Below, piece by piece: positions 6,712-12,963 of a DNA stretch of 14,063 nt. Source of the DNA: Spirochaetaceae bacterium (GTDB lineage Bacteria > Spirochaetota > Spirochaetia > Treponematales > Breznakiellaceae); NCBI GenBank assembly GCA_031267475.1, contig JAIRZA010000212.1, positions 1 through 14,063 on the forward strand, written 5' to 3'. Both the position numbers and the translations under genes were made by a program. Numbering within the stretch: position 1 is the first letter of the stretch; every line of letters begins with the position of its first letter. The notes under the pieces were generated by a model. That model saw nothing but the letters and a program-made list of their open reading frames with translations. It searched no databases and was not told the origin of the DNA.

Positions 6712-7635
6712 ATGTTGCAAGGACGCAGTCTAATTGGTCCGGACGATTTTAGTGTGGCGGAGCTTGACCGGCTTTTTGAGCTGACGGCGTGTATAAAAGA
6801 CGACGCCGGCTACTTGCGCCAGTCGTGCCGCGGCAAGCTGCTGGCGGCGCTTTTTTTTGAACCGAGTACACGGACGCGGCTTTCGTTTGAGGCTGCCATG
6901 CTGCGGCTTGGCGGCGGCGTTTGCGGATTTGCGGAGCCGGGTTCAAGTTCCGCAAGCAAGGGCGAAAGCCTTGCCGATACGATACGTGTTGTTTCGTCAT
7001 ATTCTGACGTAATAGTTATGCGCAACCCCAAAGAAGGCTCCGCTCTGCTGGCTTCGCGTTATTCTTCAGTTCCTGTAATAAACGCGGGGGACGGCGGTCA
7101 TCATCATCCTACGCAGACGCTTACCGATCTTGTTACGATTAAGCATCTGCGCGGCGATTTTTCGCGCCTTACCATAGGTTTTTGCGGCGACCTAAAATTC
7201 GGGCGCACCGTTCACTCGCTTGCGTCGGCGCTTTCGCGTTACGTGAATGTTAAAATGGTTTTTATCTCGCCCGGCGAGTTAAAAATTCCTGAATATATAA
7301 CGCAGACGGTTCTTGGAAAAAACAATATCGAGTATACCGAAACAGACCGCCTCGAAAAGGTGATAAGCGATCTTGATGTCCTGTACATGACGCGGGTGCA
7401 ACGCGAGCGTTTCTTGAATGAGGAAGAATATATCCGCCTAAAAGATTCATACATCCTGACAGCAAAACTTATGAAGCGCGCGCGCGACAAATTGATTGTG
7501 CTGCACCCGCTTCCTCGTGTAAACGAAATTTCGGTTGAAGTTGATAATGATCCCCGCGCGGCTTATTTTAAGCAGGCTGAATACGGAATGTATATAAGGA
7601 TGGCGCTGCTCGCGTCTATAATGGGAGTTGTTTAA
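6712..7635 (+). CDS. pyrB: Aspartate carbamoyltransferase catalytic subunit
   Basis: Condenses carbamoyl phosphate with aspartate to carbamoyl aspartate, the committed step of pyrimidine synthesis. The carbamoyl-phosphate loop PSTRTR is at 51-56, SKGES with active-site lysine K84 at 82-86, HPTQ at 132-135, and HPLPR close to the C-terminus. At 307 aa it is the short catalytic type that assembles with PyrI. The ATG is preceded by AAGGA at about 8 nt. The stop overlaps the pyrI start (TAATG), so the two chains of one holoenzyme are translationally coupled. Expression may be affected by the structured repeat that ends 36 bp upstream. Confidence 0.97.
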   Translation: MLQGRSLIGPDDFSVAELDRLFELTACIKDDAGYLRQSCRGKLLAALFFEPSTRTRLSFEAAMLRLGGGVCGFAEPGSSSASKGESLADTIRVVSSYSDVIVMRNPKEGSALLASRYSSVPVINAGDGGHHHPTQTLTDLVTIKHLRGDFSRLTIGFCGDLKFGRTVHSLASALSRYVNVKMVFISPGELKIPEYITQTVLGKNNIEYTETDRLEKVISDLDVLYMTRVQRERFLNEEEYIRLKDSYILTAKLMKRARDKLIVLHPLPRVNEISVEVDNDPRAAYFKQAEYGMYIRMALLASIMGVV

Positions 7636-8069
7636 TGCTGATTATAGACAAGATAAATAACGGGATAGTAATAGACCATATAAAAGCCGGTCAGGGTGTT
7701 CGTGTTTTTGACTGGCTTTCACTTGGGAAATCGCCGCATACGATTGCTTTCGTTGTGAACGCTTTTTCACCGCAGATGGGCAGGAAAGATGTTATAAAAA
7801 TTTATGACACAATAGATATAAACTATGATATTTTGGGGCTTATTGATCCTAACATCACGGTGAATATCATTGAAAATGAAATTGTAACACGCAAGATAAC
7901 GCTGCAATTGCCGGAACACGTCGAGAATGTAATTTTTTGCAAGAATCCGCGCTGCATAACTTCAGCCGAAAAATATATTCCGCATATATTTCACATTGCG
8001 GATAGAACGGCGGAAACATACCGTTGTGAATACTGCGATGAAACCCGCGGCGCAGAGGATTTTCGTTGA
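7635..8069 (+). CDS. pyrI: Aspartate carbamoyltransferase regulatory subunit
   Basis: Regulatory chain that binds nucleotide effectors and links PyrB trimers through a zinc domain. The N-terminal allosteric domain (about 1-95) contains IVIDHIKAGQG, and the zinc site is C102/C107/C131/C134 (CKNPRC...CEYC). At 144 aa it is shorter than the ~153 aa enterobacterial PyrI and resembles the short type I associate with clostridia, including GLIDPNITVNII and CKNPRCITS. It overlaps pyrB by 1 nt and pyrC by 4 nt. Its presence predicts an allosteric ATCase; which nucleotides act cannot be read from the sequence. Confidence 0.95.
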   Translation: MLIIDKINNGIVIDHIKAGQGVRVFDWLSLGKSPHTIAFVVNAFSPQMGRKDVIKIYDTIDINYDILGLIDPNITVNIIENEIVTRKITLQLPEHVENVIFCKNPRCITSAEKYIPHIFHIADRTAETYRCEYCDETRGAEDFR

Positions 8070-9376
8070 GGATAATTTTCCGCAACTTTCATATCATAGA
8101 CGCTTTTACGGATATGACAGGGACCGTGATTATTGACGGCGGGCGCATTGTTGAGGTTATTTCAAAAGAGGAAACACAGCGCCGCGCCGCGCTTGAGGCG
8201 GGATGCGGCGCATCCCGCGGCCTTGTCTTTGACGGGAACGAACAGCTTGTATTAACAAGCGGTTTTGTTGATATGCACGCGCACTTCCGCGAGCCGGCCG
8301 AATCAAGCAAACTAGACGATTCTAATTCGCTTGGTTTCGTCAAAAAGGAAACACTGGAATCCGCCTCCCTTGCCGCGGCGCGCGGAGGCTATACTAGCGT
8401 TGTTTGCATGGCGAACACGAATCCGGCGATTGACAACGCGGCGGCGGCGTCCGCCCTAAAACATAGGGCGGACGCGCTTGGTTTAATCCGCCTATATCCG
8501 GCGGTTTCGCTTAGCGAAAGAATGAGGGGTGAAAGTCTTTCTCCGTATTTATCCGAAAAATCCGAAGGTACGTCCGTTTATAATCCGCCCTTGCTTTCCG
8601 AAGACGGCAAGGATATTGCGGATGACGGATTGTTCGCCGCCGCCATGCGCGAAGCCGCGAAACGGGGCGCTCTTGTTTCGTGTCATTGCGATTTTGGCGG
8701 AGAAGACGCCGCTGTCGAGCGGGCTGTGCGGATTGGAGCCGGAACCGGCGTCCGCCTACACATCGCGCATATTTCCACAAAAAGAACTGCGGACATTATG
8801 AGCAGGCAAAAAAAAGCGTCCGCGCCGCTAGCGCCCCGAACAGTCCAGACGCTGACCGCCGAAGCAACCCCGCACCACATAGCGCTTACGGAGCGCGACG
8901 CGGACAAGGCCGGGGTGGAAACTTTTGGCAAAGTAGCGCCCCCGCTGCGCGGCGAAACAGACAGGTTGGCGTTAATCGAGGCTTTGCGAGACGGCGTTAT
9001 TGATGTTATAGCCACAGATCACGCGCCGCACGCGCCGGCGGACAAACAAGGCGGCGCTCCCGGTTTTAGCGGACTTGAAACGGCTTTTGCGGTGTGTAAC
9101 ACTATTCTTGTAAAGAAAAATGATTTTTCACCGCAAAAACTTTTTTCATTGTTAAGCGCGACTCCGGCTCGTATACTTGGTTTAAGCGGACGCGGTTTCA
9201 TCGCTAAAGGCAATTATGCGGATATTGTTATATTGGATACAGAAAAAGAAATAATTGTTGATAGCGGCAAATTTGCTTCACGCGGAAAAAACACGCTGTT
9301 CAACGGCTGGAAACTTTCAGGCTCAGTTTTATTGACCTTATGCGATGGCAAAATTGTGCATCACGCGGCTGATTAG
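8066..9376 (+). CDS. pyrC: Dihydroorotase (type I)
   Basis: Zinc amidohydrolase that cyclises carbamoyl aspartate to dihydroorotate, the step after PyrB. Metal-binding HAH is at 71-73, within DMHAHFREP, and R75 contacts substrate. MANTNPAID follows in the middle region, then NPPLLSEDG at ~173-181, SCHCD and LHIAHIS (further metal or substrate histidines), and ATDHAPH at 316-322 with the catalytic aspartate D318. At 436 aa it is a class I enzyme rather than the ~345 aa E. coli type. The start is TTG at 8066, overlapping the pyrI stop by 4 nt (TTGA); no better start lies near, and MRIIFRNFHIID fits the family's first strand. A short charged insertion at about 35-52 is unusual but in frame. Confidence 0.94.
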   Translation: MRIIFRNFHIIDAFTDMTGTVIIDGGRIVEVISKEETQRRAALEAGCGASRGLVFDGNEQLVLTSGFVDMHAHFREPAESSKLDDSNSLGFVKKETLESASLAAARGGYTSVVCMANTNPAIDNAAAASALKHRADALGLIRLYPAVSLSERMRGESLSPYLSEKSEGTSVYNPPLLSEDGKDIADDGLFAAAMREAAKRGALVSCHCDFGGEDAAVERAVRIGAGTGVRLHIAHISTKRTADIMSRQKKASAPLAPRTVQTLTAEATPHHIALTERDADKAGVETFGKVAPPLRGETDRLALIEALRDGVIDVIATDHAPHAPADKQGGAPGFSGLETAFAVCNTILVKKNDFSPQKLFSLLSATPARILGLSGRGFIAKGNYADIVILDTEKEIIVDSGKFASRGKNTLFNGWKLSGSVLLTLCDGKIVHHAAD

Positions 9377-9406
9377 CGGCGCGTTAATACAAGGGGCGGC
9401 TTAATA

Positions 9407-10084
9407 ATGAAAAGCGAGGAAGGCATTAAAGACAAACTCAGGCGCGGCGGGGTATTGGCCGTTGTCGCGGCGCTGCATATTTTTTTGCTTTTTTTCATTG
9501 TGTTTACAGTTGAAGTTACCGCCGGACCGGTTGAAACCATCGCCGCAGTTATGAAGCTGGCTGATATTGAGGAGGAGACCCCGCCTCCGCCTCCTCAAGA
9601 AGCGCCGCCGCCCCCGCCGCTGCTGCGCCCGTCTCCGCCGGCGCTTGTAAAGAAGGCGGCTCCGGTTGAGCAGGAGATAATTGAGACAATCGCTGAAACA
9701 GTGATTGAGGTGGATGAAGCGCCCGTTGTTGAGGTCGCCGTCATAATCCCTTCGGCCGCCCCCGTCCGCTATACGGAAGAATACCTGCCGCAAAATAAGG
9801 TTTCCGTGCTTCCCCAGCTTGATGAAAGGGATATACGTTCACGGCTTGTATATCCGCCCATAGCCCTTCGCTCCGGTCTTGAGGGCATTGTATACCTTGA
9901 ACTCTACATCGACCGCGATGGACAGGTGCGGCGTGTTGTGATACTGAAAGAGAACCCGGCGGGCAGAGGCTTCGGCGAGGCTGCGATTAAGGCGTTTGAA
10001 GGGCTTCGCGGCAAACCGGCGCAGGCTAACGGCGAATCTGTCGCGGTACGTTATCGCTATCCGGTGCGATTTCAGATTAAGTAG
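9407..10084 (+). CDS. tonB: TonB-family energy transducer protein
   Basis: Layout matches TonB: a short cytoplasmic N-terminus, one membrane anchor at about 15-34 containing H24 (the histidine characteristic of TonB transmembrane helices), a proline-rich periplasmic spacer at 59-78 with five-proline runs, a Val/Glu-rich linker, and a C-terminal TonB domain from about residue 135 with YPPIALRSGLEGIVYLEL. TonB passes proton-motive-force energy from ExbB-ExbD to outer-membrane transporters, so the organism should have an outer membrane. The serine normally four residues before the membrane histidine is a valine (V20). No exbBD or receptor gene is in the window. It lies 30 bp after pyrC with AAGGGGCGG upstream and may be co-transcribed, without an evident functional link. 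Confidence 0.88.
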   Translation: MKSEEGIKDKLRRGGVLAVVAALHIFLLFFIVFTVEVTAGPVETIAAVMKLADIEEETPPPPPQEAPPPPPLLRPSPPALVKKAAPVEQEIIETIAETVIEVDEAPVVEVAVIIPSAAPVRYTEEYLPQNKVSVLPQLDERDIRSRLVYPPIALRSGLEGIVYLELYIDRDGQVRRVVILKENPAGRGFGEAAIKAFEGLRGKPAQANGESVAVRYRYPVRFQIK

Positions 10085-10122
10085 AGGGATTGGCGCGTAA
10101 ACATCCATGGGCAGGCGGGCTT

Positions 10123-10140
10123 GCGGCTAATCAGCGCCGC
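10123..10140. terminator. Weak hairpin between convergent tonB and rnc
   Basis: GCGGC (10123-10127) pairs with GCCGC (10136-10140) around an 8-nt loop, in the 73-bp gap between the convergent tonB and rnc stops. There is no real U-tract. The position suits a terminator, but the structure is modest. Confidence 0.3.
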
Positions 10141-10157
10141 TCTAGCTTTTGAAGAGT

Positions 10158-10874
10158 TTATAACTGCGAAAGCGCCATACGGGCAGCCTCTTGCTCGGCG
10201 TGTTTCTTGTTTTTTCCCATTCCAGGGCCGAATGTCTTGCCCCCGCAGCTTACCTCAATCCAGAAGAAACGCTCGTGTTCAGGCCCGGAATGTTTTGCCA
10301 GGCGGTAACTAGGATAGCCTTTAAATTTGCGCTGACAAATTTCTTGCAGGCGCGACTTGTAATCCTCTTTGCCCCTGTTTTCCCGTACCTTAACAATTTC
10401 GGGTGTTATGCAGCGGCTTACAAAGGCAAAAGCCGTCTTAAAACCGGAATCAAGATACAAAGCTCCAAACAGAGCTTCGAGCGCGTCGGCAAGTAAAGCC
10501 TTTTTTTCTCTGCCGCCGGAAAGCTCTTCCCCGCGGCCAAGAATCATCATCATGTCTATTTGCAATTCCCGCGCAATACCGGATAAAGTTTCCTCTGAAA
10601 CAACGATGGACTTTATTTTAGCCAATTCGCCTTCGTTACTTTCAGATAAACCATTATACAGCAAGCTGGCCGTTACCGCGCCAAGAATTGCATCTCCCAA
10701 AAATTCTAAACGTTCATTGCTTATTTTTGAGTGAATCTCATTTGAAACAGAACGATGCATAAAAGAAAGTTGTAAAAGCTCAAGATTCCGGAATTTTATT
10801 CCTAAATTACGCTGGAATGCGTTAAGTTCTTTTTTTCGCGCATCACTGATTACAGGAATGCCGGTAATTGTCAT
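10158..10874 (-). CDS. rnc: Ribonuclease III
   Basis: Endonuclease specific for double-stranded RNA that processes rRNA precursors and structured mRNAs. The RNase III signature NERLEFLGD is at 53-61. The metal-binding residues expected from E. coli are present as E54, E57, D61, D130 and E133. The C-terminal dsRNA-binding domain spans about 168-238, with a KNKKHAEQEAARMAL ending. At 238 aa the length is normal. The ATG is 3 nt after the acpP stop, and the three genes rpmF-acpP-rnc are contiguous, an order seen in many bacteria. Assignment is secure. Confidence 0.96.
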   Translation of the reverse strand: MTITGIPVISDARKKELNAFQRNLGIKFRNLELLQLSFMHRSVSNEIHSKISNERLEFLGDAILGAVTASLLYNGLSESNEGELAKIKSIVVSEETLSGIARELQIDMMMILGRGEELSGGREKKALLADALEALFGALYLDSGFKTAFAFVSRCITPEIVKVRENRGKEDYKSRLQEICQRKFKGYPSYRLAKHSGPEHERFFWIEVSCGGKTFGPGMGKNKKHAEQEAARMALSQL

Positions 10875-10877
10875 TTA

Positions 10878-11111
10878 CTACTTCTTTGTTTTTATAAATT
10901 CGTATGCGTCCCTTACAGTTTCAAACTTGGTTGTTTCTTCGTCTGGAATTTTGATTCCCAGCTCTTCTTCGATAGCGTATACTAACTCATAAGTATCCAA
11001 ACTATCCGCGCCTAGGTCCTGACGGAAAGACGCATCAAGCGTAATCTTGGACGGATCAATATTCAACTTATTTGCAATAATTTTTTTTATCTGCTCGTAT
11101 AGATCTTCCAT
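10878..11111 (-). CDS. acpP: Acyl carrier protein
   Basis: Small acidic carrier of growing fatty-acyl chains. The 4'-phosphopantetheine attachment serine is S37 in GADSLDTYEL, and the four-helix pattern and 77-aa length are standard. AAGGAG lies about 11 nt before the ATG, a slightly long spacing. It is followed within 3 nt by rnc and preceded by rpmF, the common fatty-acid/ribosome gene grouping. No other fab genes are in the window. Confidence 0.97.
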   Translation of the reverse strand: MEDLYEQIKKIIANKLNIDPSKITLDASFRQDLGADSLDTYELVYAIEEELGIKIPDEETTKFETVRDAYEFIKTKK

Positions 11112-11145
11112 AAAAATATAAACTCCTTAATTATTTAACCTAAAA

Positions 11146-11328
11146 TTAAGCTTTAGGTTTGATTACCTGTTTACCGCGGTAAAAACCGCATTTTGGACAA
11201 ACTCTGTGTAACACAACTTTATTGCCGCAACTGCTGCATTCAACAGTGAGCGGCGCGTCAAGACGCATATTGATAGTCTGCCGCCTGCGCGTACGCGCTT
11301 TTGATGTTTTTGATCTTGGTACTGCCAT
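11146..11328 (-). CDS. rpmF: 50S ribosomal protein L32
   Basis: A 60-aa zinc-type L32. The N-terminus MAVPRSKTSKARTRRR is diagnostic, and the zinc ribbon is C31/C34 and C44/C47 (CSSC...CPKC). A GAGGT site precedes the ATG. It heads the rpmF-acpP-rnc transcript, with a good promoter just upstream (11358-11386). All four zinc cysteines are present, so this is the zinc-dependent (C+) form. Confidence 0.98.
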   Translation of the reverse strand: MAVPRSKTSKARTRRRQTINMRLDAPLTVECSSCGNKVVLHRVCPKCGFYRGKQVIKPKA

Positions 11329-11357
11329 TATAACCTCGCTAACCTAATAACTGACTT

Positions 11358-11386
11358 ACCTTAACAAAGGCAGCGCGTTTTGTCAA
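11358..11386 (-). promoter_or_regulatory. Promoter for rpmF-acpP-rnc
   Basis: A perfect -35 TTGACA (complement of 11381-11386) is separated by 17 bp from TAAGGT (complement of 11358-11363), about 30 bp upstream of the rpmF ATG. The -35 begins only 4 bp beyond the 3' end of the tRNA-His gene, so the promoter sits immediately behind the tRNA. Confidence 0.65.
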
Positions 11387-11390
11387 TATG

Positions 11391-11463
11391 GGTGGATGAC
11401 GGGGGTTGAACCCGCGACGACGAGATCCACAATCTCGGACTCTACCGCTGAGCTACATCCACC
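11391..11463 (-). tRNA. tRNA-His (GTG anticodon)
   Basis: A full cloverleaf reads on the minus strand. The acceptor stem is GTGGATG/CATCCAC, with an encoded G-1 (11463) opposite C73 (11391), the identity feature of tRNA-His. The D arm is GCTC/GAGT with a GGTA loop. The anticodon stem CGAGA/TCTCG carries the loop TTGTGGA (anticodon GTG). The variable loop has 5 nt, and the T arm is GCGGG TTCAACC CCCGT. CCA is not encoded and must be added by the nucleotidyltransferase. Confidence 0.97.
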
Positions 11464-11477
11464 TTGATATTGTTTTA

Positions 11478-11506
11478 AGTATCCTTAAAGCCGCTTGTTT
11501 GGTCAA
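11478..11506 (-). promoter_or_regulatory. Candidate promoter for tRNA-His
   Basis: TTGACC (complement of 11501-11506) is followed after 17 bp by GATACT (complement of 11478-11483), 14 bp upstream of the mature tRNA 5' end. Spacing is ideal, and the boxes match the consensus at 5/6 and 4/6. Confidence 0.55.
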
Positions 11507-11521
11507 GCCGGTTGTCAGCGT

Positions 11522-11552
11522 AACGTTGATTAACTTGCGGCTAATCAACGTT
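11522..11552 (-). terminator. Hairpin after galE
   Basis: A perfect 11-bp inverted repeat (AACGTTGATTA at 11522-11532 and its complement at 11542-11552) with a 9-nt loop begins right at the galE stop codon. It lacks a T-tract on the downstream side, so it may be a weak terminator or an mRNA 3'-end stabiliser. Confidence 0.5.
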
Positions 11553-12517
11553 TACTTGGAATACACTTTCCAGCTTGATGAAATCAGCGTGTCTAAACCG
11601 GAATAAAGCGCCTTCCAGCCTAAAAGCCCGCGCGCTTTTTCGGACGAGGCGGTTAGTTTAGCGGGATCTCCGGGGCGGCGGTCTGTTATGCGATAGGGTA
11701 TATCCCTGCCGGTTATGCGTTTTGCGGCGCTGATCATTTCCAGCACGGAAATGCCGTTTCCGCCGCCAAGGTTTACAACAAGGCTCGTTCCTGTTTTTGC
11801 CAGCGCCTCTAACGCGGCGGTATGCCCGCGCGCAAGGTCTGTAACATGAATGTAGTCGCGCACGCCGCTTCCGTCCGGGGTGTCGTAGTCTCCGCCGAAT
11901 ACAATGACTTCTTTTCGCGTCCCGCAGGCGGTTTCCATTATTATTGGCAGAAGGTTGGCGGGATTTCGTTCCAATCCTGTAACACGCTGGTTGAGGTCGT
12001 AACCGGCGGCGTTAAAATATCGCAGCGCCGCGTAGCGTAATCCTTTTAGTTTATCGTACCATTCTAAAAGCCGTTCCACCTCTAGTTTTGTGAAACCGTA
12101 GAAATTTGAAGGATTTAACGGGTGTTTTTCATCGATGGGCAGATATTGCGGGTCGCCGTAGACTGCCGCGCTTGATGAAAAAATGAAGTATTTTATACCG
12201 CTTTCCGCCGCCGCGTTAAGGACGTGTATCGCGCCGCCTATATTGTTGACGGCGTATTTTTCGGGTCTTAGCATGGATTCGCCTGCTGATTTGAAGGCTG
12301 CAAGGTACACTATCGCGTCAAACCCGCGCCGCATAACATCGATTAGTCCGATGAAATCCATGGTATCGCCTTCAATGAAATCTTCGCCGTCAAAGATGTT
12401 TTGTTCGAGTCCGCTTGATAGGTTGTCATACGCGGTAACTTTATGTCCCGCGTCCATGAATTCCCGCGCTACGTGCGCCCCGATATAACCAGCCCCTCCG
12501 ATTATTAGTATGTTCAT
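11552..12517 (-). CDS. galE: UDP-glucose 4-epimerase
   Basis: Interconverts UDP-glucose and UDP-galactose using bound NAD, supplying galactose units for envelope glycans or galactose breakdown. It is an extended short-chain dehydrogenase/reductase. The Rossmann motif GGAGYIG is at 7-13, and the catalytic triad candidates are S116 (SSSAAVYG), Y140 and K144 (YGFTK). The GalE-type segment DGSGVRDYIHVTDLARGH is present, followed by NLGGGNGISVLEM. At 321 aa it is slightly shorter than E. coli GalE (338 aa). AAAGAGGCG precedes the ATG. It is transcribed alone or reads toward tRNA-His, with a hairpin at its 3' end. Related epimerases acting on UDP-GlcNAc or UDP-xylose cannot be excluded by motif alone. 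Confidence 0.92.
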   Translation of the reverse strand: MNILIIGGAGYIGAHVAREFMDAGHKVTAYDNLSSGLEQNIFDGEDFIEGDTMDFIGLIDVMRRGFDAIVYLAAFKSAGESMLRPEKYAVNNIGGAIHVLNAAAESGIKYFIFSSSAAVYGDPQYLPIDEKHPLNPSNFYGFTKLEVERLLEWYDKLKGLRYAALRYFNAAGYDLNQRVTGLERNPANLLPIIMETACGTRKEVIVFGGDYDTPDGSGVRDYIHVTDLARGHTAALEALAKTGTSLVVNLGGGNGISVLEMISAAKRITGRDIPYRITDRRPGDPAKLTASSEKARGLLGWKALYSGLDTLISSSWKVYSK

Positions 12518-12738
12518 AGTCCGCCTCTTTCATAGACGATAGTGAATTAACGAAAAAAATGTAATGGAGTTGTTCGATAACTTCAGCAATTCTTATTTTA
12601 GATTAACCACGACAGACCAGAAGTCTGCCCACACCAACCACGCTAACAACTAAAAAAAACGCTTCCTAACCTCATGGTCGCTTCAAAAATACACCCTTGA
12701 ATACGACAGCGCTCGTCTTTGTAAAGCAGTTCCCACAA

Positions 12739-12775
12739 GAGCCTGTTCCAAAATCGGTTATTTTGGAACAGGCTC
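12739..12775. repeat. Perfect hairpin repeat, second copy of the 6526 element end
   Basis: 16-bp arms (12739-12754 and 12760-12775, starting GAGCCTGTTCCAAAAT) flank the loop CGGTT with no mismatch. Bases 12739-12773 match 6526-6560 at 34 of 35 positions; the one difference restores perfect pairing here. Only this end hairpin is present, not the rest of the 150-bp element. Confidence 0.85.
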
Positions 12776-12811
12776 ACATTACTTTGTTTTTCTGTTATTG
12801 TATCGAATTTG

Positions 12812-12835
12812 TTCGTGTAATTCGTGAGGTTCGTG
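12812..12835 (+). repeat. TTCGTG iterons with 9-bp spacing
   Basis: TTCGTG occurs at 12812, 12821 and 12830, each separated by 3 variable bases (TAA, AGG, then GTT after the last), followed by AATTC. It forms part of the right arm of the inverted repeat. On the other strand it reads ACCACGAA..CACGAA..CACGAA. Confidence 0.75.
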
Positions 12836-12907
12836 GTTAATTCTCAGGTTAAAATGAGAATTGCTGGGCGAGGTGTCCGGGCGCTAGATTTTTCCGCGAA
12901 CATTTTG

Positions 12908-12930
12908 TATACTAGCGGCGTTATCACGCC
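12908..12930 (+). promoter_or_regulatory. Candidate promoter -10 and overlapping inverted repeat for the lipoprotein gene
   Basis: TATACT (12908-12913) is a good -10; the -35 at 17 bp (TAGATT, 12885-12890) is poor. The inverted repeat GGCGT-TATC-ACGCC (12917-12930) covers the expected transcription start, compatible with an operator or a leader hairpin. Confidence 0.35.
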
Positions 12931-12953
12931 TAGACAGGCGCGTAATTTTTTAT

Positions 12954-12958
12954 GGAGG
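12954..12958 (+). promoter_or_regulatory. Ribosome binding site that sets the lipoprotein start
   Basis: GGAGG here is 5 nt before the ATG at 12964. An earlier in-frame ATG at 12952 overlaps this site and has none of its own. The 12964 start also gives a clean signal peptide beginning MKRLLFYAAS. Confidence 0.85.
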
Positions 12959-12963
12959 TTTTT

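Larger units (their letters stand above)
12584..12866. repeat. Long imperfect inverted repeat (nested element?)
   Basis: CAGCAATTCTTATTTTA (12584-12600) is the reverse complement of 12850-12866 at 16 of 17 positions. ATTAACCACGA (12602-12612) is exactly the complement of 12831-12841. The spacers between the two blocks differ (1 nt on the left, 8 nt on the right). The ends therefore enclose about 283 bp, inside which the 37-bp hairpin lies, as in a non-autonomous element or nested insertions. Confidence 0.6.
12518..12951. other. Gene-free, repeat-rich divergent region between galE and the lipoprotein gene
   Basis: No plausible gene is seen in 434 bp. It contains a long imperfect inverted repeat (12584-12612 against 12831-12866), a small hairpin CAGAC/GTCTG near 12615-12629, a perfect 37-bp hairpin repeat (12739-12775), TTCGTG iterons (12812-12835), and the putative promoter of the lipoprotein gene. 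The density of inverted repeats suggests remnants of non-autonomous elements rather than pure regulatory DNA. Confidence 0.6.

Noticed and set aside
8529..9003. Several alternative frames within pyrC
   Set aside because: All lie inside an intact dihydroorotase with complete metal-site motifs.
12812..12835. CRISPR array
   Set aside because: Units are 6 bp with 3-bp gaps; no 23-45 bp repeats with unique spacers and no cas genes in the window.
12952..12963. Upstream ATG at 12952 as the lipoprotein start
   Set aside because: It overlaps the GGAGG that serves the ATG at 12964, and it would add MEVF in front of an otherwise standard signal peptide.
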